From the NCBI RefSeq assembly GCF_001696615.3, contig NZ_CP032279.1, forward strand, positions 1,116,001-1,180,000: a stretch of 64,000 nucleotides of DNA, written 5' to 3'. Below, in pieces: positions 56,077 to 64,000 of the stretch (its first letter is position 1; each line of letters begins with the position of its first letter). The DNA comes from Acinetobacter sp. WCHAc010034 (GTDB lineage Bacteria > Pseudomonadota > Gammaproteobacteria > Pseudomonadales > Moraxellaceae). Made by a program: the position numbers and the translations under genes. The notes below the pieces were generated by a model, which saw nothing but the letters and a program-made list of their open reading frames with translations, did not search any database and was not told the DNA's origin.

Positions 56077-56403
56077 ACGCTTTTCTGCGAGTTTTCCACT
56101 TTTTGCGCCCGAGTGATTAAAAAATAGGTGATCTGCGCTAAAAACCGGCATTTTTGTTTAATTTTTAAGTGCATAACTTATTTCAGCGCGGTTTTTCAGG
56201 CGCATTTGCAACGCTGCCTGATCCCTTTTCAGCAGCGATTGCCGCAGCTGCAGCTGAATTTCAAAGCCTGCATTGCGCATAACCTCCTAAATCTCTTTCC
56301 TATACAGCAGGATTTCATCAGGCTTCAGTATGCCAGCTATTCAGATAAGGGACTGAGCGGACTAAAAAACCGGGCGCATTTGCAGCGCCCGCCTGCAGGC
56401 GGC
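56077..56403. other. Gene-free region upstream of the tRNA promoter
   Basis: About 325 bases between the tRNA promoter and the L,D-transpeptidase stop. It holds the transpeptidase terminator (56364-56391). A 159-codon open frame (56128-56607, +) crosses it but is mostly antisense to the transpeptidase gene and shows no protein family, so I reject it. No other feature is visible. Confidence 0.55.
56362..56393 (-). terminator. Rho-independent terminator after the L,D-transpeptidase gene
   Basis: CGGGCGC (56371-56377) pairs with GCGCCCG (56385-56391). On the minus strand the stem is followed by six T. It lies about 15 bases past the stop of the transpeptidase gene. Confidence 0.85.
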
Positions 56404-56895
56404 CTACGCTGCAATATAAACCAATGCATTTTCAGGCACCAATTCAAACAGCTCCGCCACGTCCGCATTGCGCATGCGGATGCAGCCGTGCGACATCGGA
56501 ACCCCCATCGGCTCTGTATCCGGCGTGCCGTGAATATAGATGTAGCGCTGATAGGTGTCGCAGCCTTCGCCCTGATTAAAGCCGCATTCCAGGCCGCTGA
56601 GCCATAAAATCCGCGATAGAATCCAGTCGCGTTCAGGATACTGGGCCGCCAGCTGGGCGCTGTAAACCTCGCCGGTCGGCTGGCGCGCAATGAAAACCGC
56701 ATTCAATGGCGCGTTCTGGCCAAATTTTTCTGCAACCTTGTGCCAGCCTCGCGGGGTTTTGCCGCTGTTTTCAGTTTCGCCAATGCCGTTTTTTCCGCTA
56801 GAAATCACGTAAATCTTATCCAGCTTGTTCAGGCTGAGGGTCTGGCGCTTTAAATCAATAATGATATCTGCCTGATCCAGCGCATATTGGGTCAT
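56404..56895 (-). CDS. L,D-transpeptidase (YkuD domain)
   Basis: A 163-residue protein with a YkuD catalytic domain: IYIHGTPDTEPMGVPMSHGCIRMRNADVAELFE contains the catalytic His and Cys (S-H-G-C-I-R). Such enzymes make 3-3 peptidoglycan crosslinks or attach lipoproteins in the periplasm. No N-terminal signal peptide or membrane segment is visible, which is unusual for an envelope enzyme. Its start overlaps the stop of the YbaN-like gene by four bases (ATGA at 56892-56895), so the two genes are translationally coupled. Confidence 0.87.
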   Translation of the reverse strand: MTQYALDQADIIIDLKRQTLSLNKLDKIYVISSGKNGIGETENSGKTPRGWHKVAEKFGQNAPLNAVFIARQPTGEVYSAQLAAQYPERDWILSRILWLSGLECGFNQGEGCDTYQRYIYIHGTPDTEPMGVPMSHGCIRMRNADVAELFELVPENALVYIAA

Positions 56896-57311
56896 GATTC
56901 TTTCCCTATTTTCTGTTTCTCTGCATGTTCGCTATCTGGACTGAGCGCTTGGCCCTGCGGTTCCGGGCGCATCCACAGCCATGCCGCCACAATCAGCATC
57001 GCGGCATCGGTAAAAATTTTCACCGCTAAAGGCGCGGCGGTAAACAGCATAATCACCGCGCTGATCAGCATCATCACGCTGGCGACCCATTTGGCTTTGC
57101 GGGGCACGGTGCCGTTTTCGCGCCAGGCGCGCAAGGTCGGGCCATATTTAGGATGGTTTAGCAGCCAGTTATCCATTTGCGGCCAGCCTTTTGAAGCCGC
57201 CCAAGCCGCTAAAATCAGAAAAACAGTTGTCGGCATGCCGGGCAGCAGCGCACCAATAAAGCCCAGTATGATAAAAATCACCACCAGGCTGCGCCAAAAC
57301 AGCGTTCTCAT
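56892..57311 (-). CDS. YbaN family inner-membrane protein (DUF454)
   Basis: A 139-residue protein with two N-terminal helices (VVIFIILGFIGALLPGMPTTVFLILAAWAASKGWPQMDNWLLNHPKYGPTLRAWRENGTVPRKAKW is the YbaN signature) and two more further on (VMMLISAVIMLFTAAPLAVKIFTDAAMLIVAAWLW). Function is unknown. It is the first gene of a two-gene operon, followed with a four-base overlap by the L,D-transpeptidase, which suggests a shared role in the envelope. The C-terminus is charged. Confidence 0.88.
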   Translation of the reverse strand: MRTLFWRSLVVIFIILGFIGALLPGMPTTVFLILAAWAASKGWPQMDNWLLNHPKYGPTLRAWRENGTVPRKAKWVASVMMLISAVIMLFTAAPLAVKIFTDAAMLIVAAWLWMRPEPQGQALSPDSEHAEKQKIGKES

Positions 57312-57397
57312 ACCACAGCCCTAAGTCCAGAATTGAGGTAGTATAAAGCGTTTTTGCATTTTATCCGCTGTTATTCTGCACTTTCCTCAGGCCACGC

Positions 57398-58264
57398 ATG
57401 CATCTGAATTTTTTAAACCTTGAACACGATGAACCCTGGCTGGCCTTGCGGCAGCCGCTGGTGCGCCAGCTGGCCTTCTGCATCGGCAGCCCGAATATTC
57501 TGCGCAGCCTGCCTGCGGACCTGGCCATAACGCATCCATTCCAGCTGCATGACGATGCCACTTGGAATAAGCATTTAAAAAATTACTGGCCCCGCCTGCA
57601 GCAGCTGGACCGGCATCCTGAAGCGCTGGCCGATTTTTTGCAGCAACTGAAAAGCACCCGGCTGGGCCTGCGCTTCGAAATGTTCCTCTGGTTCTGGCTT
57701 TTGGACAGCGGGCACCACCCTTACCGGCTGCTGGGCCACAGCATTCAGAAGATAGACGGGCCGAAAACGCTGGGCGAGCTGGACTTTGTCCTGCTCAACA
57801 CCGAAACCGGTGAAGTTGAGCACTGGGAAGCTGCCTTGAAATATTATCTGGCGGAGCGCGATTTCTCCCTGCCCCATTGGCATGGCCTGAACCGCAGCGA
57901 TACCCTCAGCCGCAAGCTGCATCATTTCACCGAAAAGCAGTTTCAATTTGCAGATGCCCTGAACCATCAGATTCAGCGCCGCTTCTGCATCCTGAAAGGC
58001 CAGCTGTATCTGCCTGAGCGCTCCAGCTGCGCCGCGCTGCCGGACTGGATCAATCCCGCGCGCCGAATCGGGCTGTGGGGACAGCGCCTGCCGGACGCCG
58101 CCCTGCAATTTTACCGGCTGCAGCGCCATGAATGGATTTGCCCGCAGGCGCAGCCCAGCAGCCATGCGGCGCAATGGTGGACGGACGGCCTGTATAAAGC
58201 AGCCTGTCAGGAGCATTACTATATGTTCCGCCGGCCGGGCCTTTTATTACATTCGCTTACTTAA
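57398..58264 (+). CDS. DUF1853 family protein
   Basis: A 288-residue cytoplasmic protein of the DUF1853 family, found mostly in gammaproteobacteria. Marks are LGLRFEMFLWFWLLDSGHHPYRLLGHSIQKIDGPKTLGELDFVLLN-EHWEAALKYYL, a strand with E-x-D-F and E-x-A-x-K, which resembles the PD-(D/E)XK nuclease core. No activity has been shown for the family. It is divergent from the YbaN operon and followed by a small lipoprotein gene. Confidence 0.85.
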   Translation: MHLNFLNLEHDEPWLALRQPLVRQLAFCIGSPNILRSLPADLAITHPFQLHDDATWNKHLKNYWPRLQQLDRHPEALADFLQQLKSTRLGLRFEMFLWFWLLDSGHHPYRLLGHSIQKIDGPKTLGELDFVLLNTETGEVEHWEAALKYYLAERDFSLPHWHGLNRSDTLSRKLHHFTEKQFQFADALNHQIQRRFCILKGQLYLPERSSCAALPDWINPARRIGLWGQRLPDAALQFYRLQRHEWICPQAQPSSHAAQWWTDGLYKAACQEHYYMFRRPGLLLHSLT

Positions 58265-58358
58265 GCGCAATAAAAACTGCATACAGTTTAAGCAGCACAT
58301 TTTTTAATCTAAAGCTCACATCAGAATAATTTGACTATTCCTTAATCTGGAGATGACG

Positions 58359-58499
58359 ATGAAAAAAATTCTTGCCGTTTCACTACTTGCGGTTTTCGCC
58401 TTAACCGCCTGCAACACCGTTAAAGGCCTGGGCAAAGATGTCTCCAAAGCAGGCGATGCCGTCACCAATACCGCTGAAAAAACCCAAGAGAAAATGTAA
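58359..58499 (+). CDS. Entericidin A/B-like lipoprotein (46 aa)
   Basis: A short gene with GGAG ten bases before ATG 58359 and stop at 58497-58499. The product MKKILAVSLLAVFALTAC has a lipobox with Cys18; the mature part (NTVKGLGKDVSKAGDAVTNTAEK) matches the entericidin pattern N-T-V-x-G-x-G-x-D-x-x-x-x-G. Entericidins are small envelope lipoproteins linked in E. coli to a toxin-antidote pair induced in stationary phase; only one gene is present here. Function in Acinetobacter is untested. Followed by a terminator. Confidence 0.9.
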   Translation: MKKILAVSLLAVFALTACNTVKGLGKDVSKAGDAVTNTAEKTQEKM

Positions 58500-58514
58500 T
58501 TCAATTCCGGCATG

Positions 58515-58545
58515 AGAAACCTTACCGCGCGCTAAGGTTTTTTTA
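58515..58545 (+). terminator. Rho-independent terminator after entericidin-like gene
   Basis: AAACCTTA (58517-58524) pairs with TAAGGTTT (58533-58540) and a T-run follows to 58544. Confidence 0.85.
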
Positions 58546-58614
58546 TGTTTAAGTTTTCCTTTATTTTGCCGATTCGCCTATTATATTGCGACTTTTTAGA
58601 CTTTCAGATTCAGC

Positions 58615-59751
58615 ATGACTTCATCCTCAGCGACACTCGATCTCAGCCTAGAGCTTTTACGGCAGCCTTCCGTTACCCCTGTCGACCACACCTGCCAAAA
58701 TATCATGGCTGACCGCTTGGCTAAAGCGGGCTTCAATATTGAACATATGCGTTTTGAAGACGTTGACAATTTATGGGCGCGCCGGGGCACGGAGTCTCCA
58801 GTGTTCTGCTTTGCAGGCCATACCGATGTTGTGCCGACCGGCAATCTGGATGCATGGAATTCAGCGCCTTTTGCCCCGGAAATCCGCGACGGCAAGCTGT
58901 ACGGGCGCGGCAGCGCCGACATGAAAACCGCTTTGGCGGCCATGGTGATTGCCTCTGAGCGCTTCACTGCAAAGCATCCGGACCACAAGGGCTCAATTGC
59001 CTTCCTGATCACTTCAGATGAAGAAGGCCCGGCAATCAACGGCACGGTGAAGGTTATTCAAGCGCTGGAAGCGCGCAATGAGAAAATGACCTGGTGCCTG
59101 GTCGGCGAACCGTCCAGCACCCATCAGCTGGGTGACATCATTAAAAACGGCCGCCGCGGCTCGCTCAACGCCAGGCTTACGGTAAAAGGCAAGCAGGGCC
59201 ATGTGGCCTACCCGCACCTTGCCGTAAACCCGATTCATACGGCATCCAAAGCCTTGGCCGAGCTGTGCGAAACGGTTTGGGACAGCGGCAATGAATACTT
59301 CCCTGCCACCTCTTTCCAGATTTCCAATCTTAATGCCGGCACCGGGGCAACCAATGTCGTGCCGGGCGTGATGACCTCGCTGTTCAACTTCCGCTATTCA
59401 ACAGAAGTCACCGCGGAAGAGCTGAAAGCGCGCACGCTGGAAATTCTGGACCGCAATAATGTTGAATACGATATCGTATGGACGCATTCAGGCCTGCCTT
59501 TCCTGACTCCGGTTGGCGAACTGGTGAATGCCGCCCAAAACGCCATCCGCAATGTCACCGGCGTAGAAGCCGAGCTTTCAACCAGCGGCGGCACTTCTGA
59601 CGGGCGCTTTATCGCTCCGACTGGCGCACAGGTTCTGGAATTAGGCGTTTTAAACGCCAGCATCCACCAAATTGATGAGCATGTGAATGTTGCCGACCTG
59701 GAGCCGCTGGCTGAAATTTATGAACAGATTCTAACCGGCCTGCTGGCTTGA
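58615..59751 (+). CDS. dapE: Succinyl-diaminopimelate desuccinylase
   Basis: A 378-residue zinc enzyme that removes succinate from N-succinyl-LL-diaminopimelate in the lysine and peptidoglycan precursor pathway. Metal and active-site residues appear in [14 protein letters not shown] (His and Asp), [17 protein letters not shown] (bridging Asp), [14 protein letters not shown] (catalytic Glu pair), LVGEPSS (Glu/Asp position) and the late [17 protein letters not shown] (His). The dimerisation domain sits at about 180-290. Length is usual. It stands alone with its own terminator. Confidence 0.96.
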   Translation: MTSSSATLDLSLELLRQPSVTPVDHTCQNIMADRLAKAGFNIEHMRFEDVDNLWARRGTESPVFCFAGHTDVVPTGNLDAWNSAPFAPEIRDGKLYGRGSADMKTALAAMVIASERFTAKHPDHKGSIAFLITSDEEGPAINGTVKVIQALEARNEKMTWCLVGEPSSTHQLGDIIKNGRRGSLNARLTVKGKQGHVAYPHLAVNPIHTASKALAELCETVWDSGNEYFPATSFQISNLNAGTGATNVVPGVMTSLFNFRYSTEVTAEELKARTLEILDRNNVEYDIVWTHSGLPFLTPVGELVNAAQNAIRNVTGVEAELSTSGGTSDGRFIAPTGAQVLELGVLNASIHQIDEHVNVADLEPLAEIYEQILTGLLA

Positions 59752-59771
59752 TCCGGCTTCAGCGGCCGCAA

Positions 59772-59803
59772 TAAAAAAGGAACTCCGCGGAGTTCCTTTT
59801 TTA
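59772..59803. terminator. Bidirectional terminator after dapE
   Basis: A 30-base perfect palindrome: an A-run plus GGAACTCC paired with GGAGTTCC plus a T-run (59773-59802), with no unpaired loop bases. It serves dapE (+) and the CheW-like gene (-). Confidence 0.9.
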
Positions 59804-59817
59804 TTCATCAAGCTGTT

Positions 59818-60264
59818 TTACAGGCCAATCGACGACTGGATATAGGCCAGATTCGGCACATGATAGAGCTGATCATTCATCCGCACATACTGGAAAACCG
59901 CAGGATCACTCAGCGCATGCTCTTCATCAACAATTTCGGAAATGCGCAGGCGGATAGAGCGCGGCATTTCATTGCACATCAGCGCAAAACGCTGATGCAC
60001 ATCATCGCCTTCAATCACCAAAGCAACGCCGCTTTTCCGCGCCGGCTCATTCACCGCATACACCGGCAGCTTCAATTCATGCCACTGCACATGCGAAACC
60101 TGCGTTTCACTGTCCAGCGCAGATAAAACAATGTTCTGCGGCAGCAGCATGGCTTCCTTGCCGCAGCAGTCGATGATATAGGCGTCAATAAACCCGGTCG
60201 AAACCGTAATCAGATGCTGCAATTCCTGCTGGCTAATCTCATTCGGTACAGCTGTCTGGCTCAT
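59818..60264 (-). CDS. CheW-like protein of the Pil-Chp system
   Basis: A 148-residue protein placed four bases after chpA on the same strand, hence in the same operon. It shows a CheW-type beta-sandwich pattern: YIIDCCGKEAMLLPQNIVLSAL as the first strands, VQWHELKLPVYAV (the usual W-x-x-x-x-L-P-V stretch), and ALVIEGDDVHQRFALMCNEMPRSIRLRISEIVDEE. CheW proteins link receptors to the kinase; ChpC has this role in Pseudomonas Pil-Chp. It is somewhat diverged, so the exact name is open. Confidence 0.75.
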   Translation of the reverse strand: MSQTAVPNEISQQELQHLITVSTGFIDAYIIDCCGKEAMLLPQNIVLSALDSETQVSHVQWHELKLPVYAVNEPARKSGVALVIEGDDVHQRFALMCNEMPRSIRLRISEIVDEEHALSDPAVFQYVRMNDQLYHVPNLAYIQSSIGL

Positions 60265-60267
60265 AGA

Positions 60268-63200
60268 TTACCCCTGTTTTTCTGCAATTAAACTTTCAAT
60301 ATTGGCCAGCAGTTCCGCTTCCTGGAACGGCTTGCCCATATAGTGCGTTGCGCCCAGGCTGAAGGCGCGCTCGCGGTGCTTCTCGCCGGTACGCGAGGTA
60401 ATCATGATGATCGGCAAGTCCTGATGAATGTCATGATGGCGGACCAGGTTGGTCACTTCAAAACCGTCCATGCGCGGCATTTCAATATCCAGCAGCATCA
60501 GATCCGGCCTTACGTTTTCCAGCTGCTCCATGGCATCCACGCCGTCTTTGGCGGTGACGACATCATAGCCTTGGCGCTCCAGCAGGCGCGAAGTCACTTT
60601 ACGCACCGTAACCGAGTCATCCACGATCATCACTAAGCGGCGGGCATTGCCGCGGCGTGAATGATCGCGCTGATCCGAACCGCGCTTAACGCGCTGCGTG
60701 GCTTGAATCTGGCGGGCAATGCTTTGCCCGTCCAAAATCAGGCAGACTTGGCCGTCGCCCAGAATCGTCGCGCCTGCAATAGCGCCGACATTCGAGAACT
60801 GCTGGCCAATCGGCTTCACTACAATCTGCGCGCGGGAACCGATCAGCTGGTCAACCAGCAAAGCGATAGTTTGCCCGCTGTTGCCCTTAATCAGCAGCAC
60901 CGGCAATGAATGCGCAACGCTGCCTAAGCGCGGAATCGGCTGATTCGAAACAAATTCCGACAGGTAGCGCAGCTTGTAGCTGGCATTGTCAATTTTGAAC
61001 ACATCCGCCTTGCTGGAGAAATACTCTTCCAGCGCAGACGGCGAGATGCGGACAATACGGTCAATCTGCGCCAAAGAAATCGCAAATTGCTGATCGCCGG
61101 CTTTCACCATCAGGGCGTCGCTGACCGCTACAGTGGTCGGCACGCGGATGGTAAAGGTCGTGCCCTGGCCCAGTTCCGAATCAACCGAAACATGGCCGCC
61201 TAGGGCTTTGATTTCGCTTTGCACTACATCCAGGCCAACGCCGCGTCCGGAAATCTGCGTCACCTGCTTGGCGGTACTGAGGCCCGGATGGAAAATCAGC
61301 TGCAGGATTTCCTGCTTGTCGAGGAACTGATCGGCTTTGATCAGGCCCTGGCTCAGCGCCTTGGCCTTAATCACCTCTTCATTGATGCCTTTGCCGTCAT
61401 CACTGAAGGATACCAGTACATCGGTGCCCTGGCGGCTGATATTCAGCACAATGCTGCCGACTTCCGGCTTATGCAGCGCCAAGCGCTCTGCTGTATCTTC
61501 CAAGCCATGGTCAATCGCGTTGCGCAGCATATGCTCGAATGGCGTCACCAGCCGCTCCAGAATGGTTCGGTCCAGCTCGCCTTCGGTATTCTGCACAATC
61601 AGTTCCGCCGGGCGGTTCAGTGTTGATGAGGTCTGGCGCACAATGCGCTGCAGGCGCGGCAGCATGCGCGAGAACGGCACCAGACGCGTGCGCATCAAGC
61701 TTTCCTGAATTTCAGCCTGAATACGCGACTGCTGCAGCAGCAGGCCTTCCGCATCACGGATTTTCTCCGCCAGCGTGCTCTTGAAGTCAACCAAATCCGA
61801 AGCCGACTCGGCGAGCGACTTAGACAGCTGATTCAAGGATGAATACTGGTCCATTTCCAGAGGGTCGAAGTCCTCATAGCGCGAATTGTCCGTGCCATGC
61901 TTGGCGAGAATCTGAGATTCCAGCTCGCCGTCCATCCGGCGCAGCTGATCCGCCAGACGCTTAATCGCCAGCTCCATTTCATTCAGGGTATTGCCCAGCT
62001 GGCCAAGATCCATTTCAATGCGCGAACGGTTGATTGAATTCTCGCCGGAAAGGTCAATCATTTTCTCAACCAGATCAGCGGAGATCCGGATCATTTCATT
62101 GCTGCTGCCGGCATTTAAGGCATCTTTCCACTCGCCCTGCATCGACGGCGGTTCGGCGCCATCGCCCTGAATAAATTCAAAGCCCAGCGCGGCCGCCGGC
62201 TGAGCGGACTTGCCGGTGCGGTTCGGCAGCTGCGCAGTCAGGTCAACCAGCTCAATTGACTCCAGGCTCAGCCTGATGCTGTCAAAATTGCTGTAGTCTT
62301 TCTCAAAAATCGCCTGCTTCAGCCAGCTGACGGTGGTCTGCAGCAGCACATCATAGGCGTTTGAGCTGAAATGATGCACCGCAAACTGTTCAAAGGTAGT
62401 TTCCAGCTGATAGGAAATGGCCGCCACCGGCTCATTTTCCACCATGCGCGCACCGCCCTTAATACTGTGGGCCGCACGCTGCAGCTGCAGCAAAATGCTT
62501 CGGTCGGTGCGCTGCTCAAACCATTGCGCCAGCAGCTGCTCCGCAGCCGCCAGCACTTCCTCAGCTTCCTCAAGGAAGGTTTCCTCAACCACTGCGCGCA
62601 GCGTGTCATCTTCAGAGAAAGCAGCCTCTGACGGTGCCGGCGCTTCCGCAGCAACAGCCGGCTCAGCTGGCGCAGAAACTTCTTCAGCCGCAGGAAGCGT
62701 AATATCTTCCGCAGCCGGCTCTTCCGCCGCTGGCGCAGCTTCAGGCGCTGCATGCGCATCCGAGGCGTGTCCGGCAGCTAATGCTTGAATATTCTGAATA
62801 ATATCAATCGTAGCAGGCGCCGGATAGTCGATTTGCTTATCGCGGATAATTTGAATGCGGTCAGCCACATCATCCTGCACTAGGCGGATAATCTGGATCA
62901 GCGCCGGGCTGATGCTGATTTGCTGGCGGATAATGCGCTCATACACGAACTCCAGCTCATGCGCAATCAGGCCGATATGCGATGCTGAAATCATATTTGC
63001 GCCGCCTTTCAAGGTGTGCAAATAGCGCATCAGATTGTTCAAAGCGCCGATATTGCTTTGGTCTTTCGACCATGTGCTGAGGTCCTGATCAATCCCGGCC
63101 AGCAGCTCATCCGCTTCTTCAAGGAAAATTTCCAGCAGCTCTGAATCAAAGTCGGTATTGGCTTCAGCAGAGCGCTGCTGCCCGCGGTCAGATGCAATGC

Positions 63201-64000
63201 GCTGGCTGAGCTGCGCAAAATCAACTGCGGCTTCCGGCGCCTGATCAGGCGCCGCGGCCTGTTCAATATCCTGCTGCACAAAGGCGGACAGTTCGCCCAG
63301 CAATTTCTGCGCTTCCGCGCTTAACACCACGCGCTGTCCGGCAGCCAAGGTGTCGAATAGATGAATGAATTCCTGATGCGCCTGGGCAAATAATTCATAG
63401 CCGTAATCAAGGTTCAGCAGCTGCAGCTTTTCCGCAAGAGCATCGTAGCCCTGCTTCAGTTCCGAGGTGAAGTCATGAATACCGGTTGAAGCGCGGTTAT
63501 CCGTATGTTCCAGCAGCTGCTGCGCCTGAGCGCTGAGCGCGCGCAGGTATTGCGGGAATTCAGCCTTGGCGCGGCTGTCAAATTCAAACTCGGCATCCAG
63601 CAGCTGGTCAATATTCAGCTCAATCAGCTTCGACACCAAGCCTTGCGGATTGGCATCCTGATCCACATCTTCAGCAGCAAAGCCGTAATCATGCCATGCG
63701 GTATTGAATGTTTCGTAAATGGCATCCAGCTGGCTGGCTGGGCCTCCGCGCAAGGTGTGCAGATAGTCGCGGACAAATTCCGCATACTGGATCAGCAGCG
63801 CAGTTTCCTGCGAGGTCGAAACAATTTCTTCCTGCAGCAGGGTCTTAAACAGGTTTTCAACCCTGGTGCTCGCTTCAAATACCTGATCAATCTGCGCCAT
63901 CGACGAGCTGCCGCGCAAGGTATGCAGTGCGCGGATTAAACCGTTGTAATCCTGAACTTTTTCATCTTCTGTTTTAAGGAACTGGTCAATCGCATGCAAA
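60268..64000 (-). CDS. chpA: ChpA hybrid sensor kinase/response regulator (CheA-like), N-terminus outside window
   Basis: The last 1243 codons of a giant CheA-type kinase of the type IV pilus (twitching) chemosensory system. Three clear Hpt histidines are visible in this part: ALHTLRGSSSM (about residue 26 of the fragment), YLHTLKGGANM (about 326) and AAHSIKGGARM (about 510). An Ala/Glu/Pro linker follows, then the dimerisation and ATPase domains (HMLRNAIDHGLE N-box, FSDDGKGINEE, GRGVGLDVV), a CheW-like domain, and a C-terminal receiver (MIVDDSVTVRK, LLDIEMPRMDGFE with the phosphorylated Asp, MITSRTG). The 5' end is cut by the window edge; the TTG at 63999 is internal. In Pseudomonas this kinase controls PilG/PilH and cyclic AMP. 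Confidence 0.93.
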   Translation of the reverse strand, partial: LHAIDQFLKTEDEKVQDYNGLIRALHTLRGSSSMAQIDQVFEASTRVENLFKTLLQEEIVSTSQETALLIQYAEFVRDYLHTLRGGPASQLDAIYETFNTAWHDYGFAAEDVDQDANPQGLVSKLIELNIDQLLDAEFEFDSRAKAEFPQYLRALSAQAQQLLEHTDNRASTGIHDFTSELKQGYDALAEKLQLLNLDYGYELFAQAHQEFIHLFDTLAAGQRVVLSAEAQKLLGELSAFVQQDIEQAAAPDQAPEAAVDFAQLSQRIASDRGQQRSAEANTDFDSELLEIFLEEADELLAGIDQDLSTWSKDQSNIGALNNLMRYLHTLKGGANMISASHIGLIAHELEFVYERIIRQQISISPALIQIIRLVQDDVADRIQIIRDKQIDYPAPATIDIIQNIQALAAGHASDAHAAPEAAPAAEEPAAEDITLPAAEEVSAPAEPAVAAEAPAPSEAAFSEDDTLRAVVEETFLEEAEEVLAAAEQLLAQWFEQRTDRSILLQLQRAAHSIKGGARMVENEPVAAISYQLETTFEQFAVHHFSSNAYDVLLQTTVSWLKQAIFEKDYSNFDSIRLSLESIELVDLTAQLPNRTGKSAQPAAALGFEFIQGDGAEPPSMQGEWKDALNAGSSNEMIRISADLVEKMIDLSGENSINRSRIEMDLGQLGNTLNEMELAIKRLADQLRRMDGELESQILAKHGTDNSRYEDFDPLEMDQYSSLNQLSKSLAESASDLVDFKSTLAEKIRDAEGLLLQQSRIQAEIQESLMRTRLVPFSRMLPRLQRIVRQTSSTLNRPAELIVQNTEGELDRTILERLVTPFEHMLRNAIDHGLEDTAERLALHKPEVGSIVLNISRQGTDVLVSFSDDGKGINEEVIKAKALSQGLIKADQFLDKQEILQLIFHPGLSTAKQVTQISGRGVGLDVVQSEIKALGGHVSVDSELGQGTTFTIRVPTTVAVSDALMVKAGDQQFAISLAQIDRIVRISPSALEEYFSSKADVFKIDNASYKLRYLSEFVSNQPIPRLGSVAHSLPVLLIKGNSGQTIALLVDQLIGSRAQIVVKPIGQQFSNVGAIAGATILGDGQVCLILDGQSIARQIQATQRVKRGSDQRDHSRRGNARRLVMIVDDSVTVRKVTSRLLERQGYDVVTAKDGVDAMEQLENVRPDLMLLDIEMPRMDGFEVTNLVRHHDIHQDLPIIMITSRTGEKHRERAFSLGATHYMGKPFQEAELLANIESLIAEKQG

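Noticed and set aside
56128..56607. A 159-codon open frame on the plus strand near the L,D-transpeptidase gene
   Set aside because: Half is antisense to the transpeptidase gene and half is intergenic; no protein family features.

Overview
The window is about 64 kb of a gammaproteobacterial chromosome that I assign to Acinetobacter. The evidence is gene order and family content: the rubB-estB-oxyR order known from Acinetobacter ADP1, a DcaP-type porin, a ChpA/Pil-Chp hybrid kinase, and many short lipoproteins and conserved hypotheticals typical of the genus. Codon third positions are fairly GC-rich for Acinetobacter, so a species from the GC-rich end of the genus is likely. I cannot name the species. 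Almost the whole window is ordinary core chromosome. I see no prophage, integron, transposase gene, CRISPR array or replication origin.

Layout. 1-2.2 kb: end of rubB, then estB and oxyR (alkane oxidation electron transfer, esterase, peroxide regulator). 2.7-14.2 kb: an atypical response regulator, ppk1, mtgA, a rhomboid protease, a YbbP/YbbA-like ABC pair divergent from tesA, a beta-carbonic anhydrase, and a lipase-like hydrolase followed by an unknown protein. 14.3-22.2 kb: a Fur-box-preceded TonB receptor, nfuA, a second rhomboid protease, small proteins, a 516-residue protein of unknown family and a Pit-type phosphate transporter. 22.7-26.4 kb: metH, with two identical palindromes upstream.

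26.4-28.5 kb is the one clearly accessory segment. An AT-rich DUF2971 gene lies between two inverted copies of a roughly 105-bp three-hairpin repeat. It is followed by a DUF559 nuclease-like gene whose stop codon lies inside the repeat, and by a peptide deformylase paralogue broken by an in-frame stop. 28.6-44 kb: housekeeping and metabolic genes (crotonase, hydrolase-TetR pair, diguanylate cyclase, FKBP, MgtC, YaeQ, CobW GTPase, thioesterase, patatin lipoprotein, alanine and glutamate sodium symporters). 44.5-54.5 kb: DcaP-like porin, Bcr/CflA exporter, FUSC-family membrane protein, YcxB-like protein, a Fur-preceded PepSY-flavoreductase and a YdcF/SanA protein.

55.1-56.0 kb: eight tRNA genes, four tRNA-Val(TAC) and four tRNA-Asp(GTC), all on the minus strand behind one promoter with consensus -35 and -10 hexamers. 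56.4-64 kb: L,D-transpeptidase and YbaN genes overlapping by four bases, a DUF1853 gene, an entericidin-like lipoprotein, dapE, and a CheW-like protein behind the 3' part of chpA, the type IV pilus/twitching chemosensory kinase, which runs off the window.

Functional links visible here: iron (two Fur-box genes and NfuA), envelope (mtgA, L,D-transpeptidase, dapE for diaminopimelate, the SanA-like protein), lipid and ester hydrolysis (estB, tesA, lipase-like, patatin, thioesterase), and one-carbon/methionine metabolism (metH with MetR-like palindromes). The most unusual material is the repeat-flanked DUF2971 segment and the palindromic arms around the tRNA-Asp genes.
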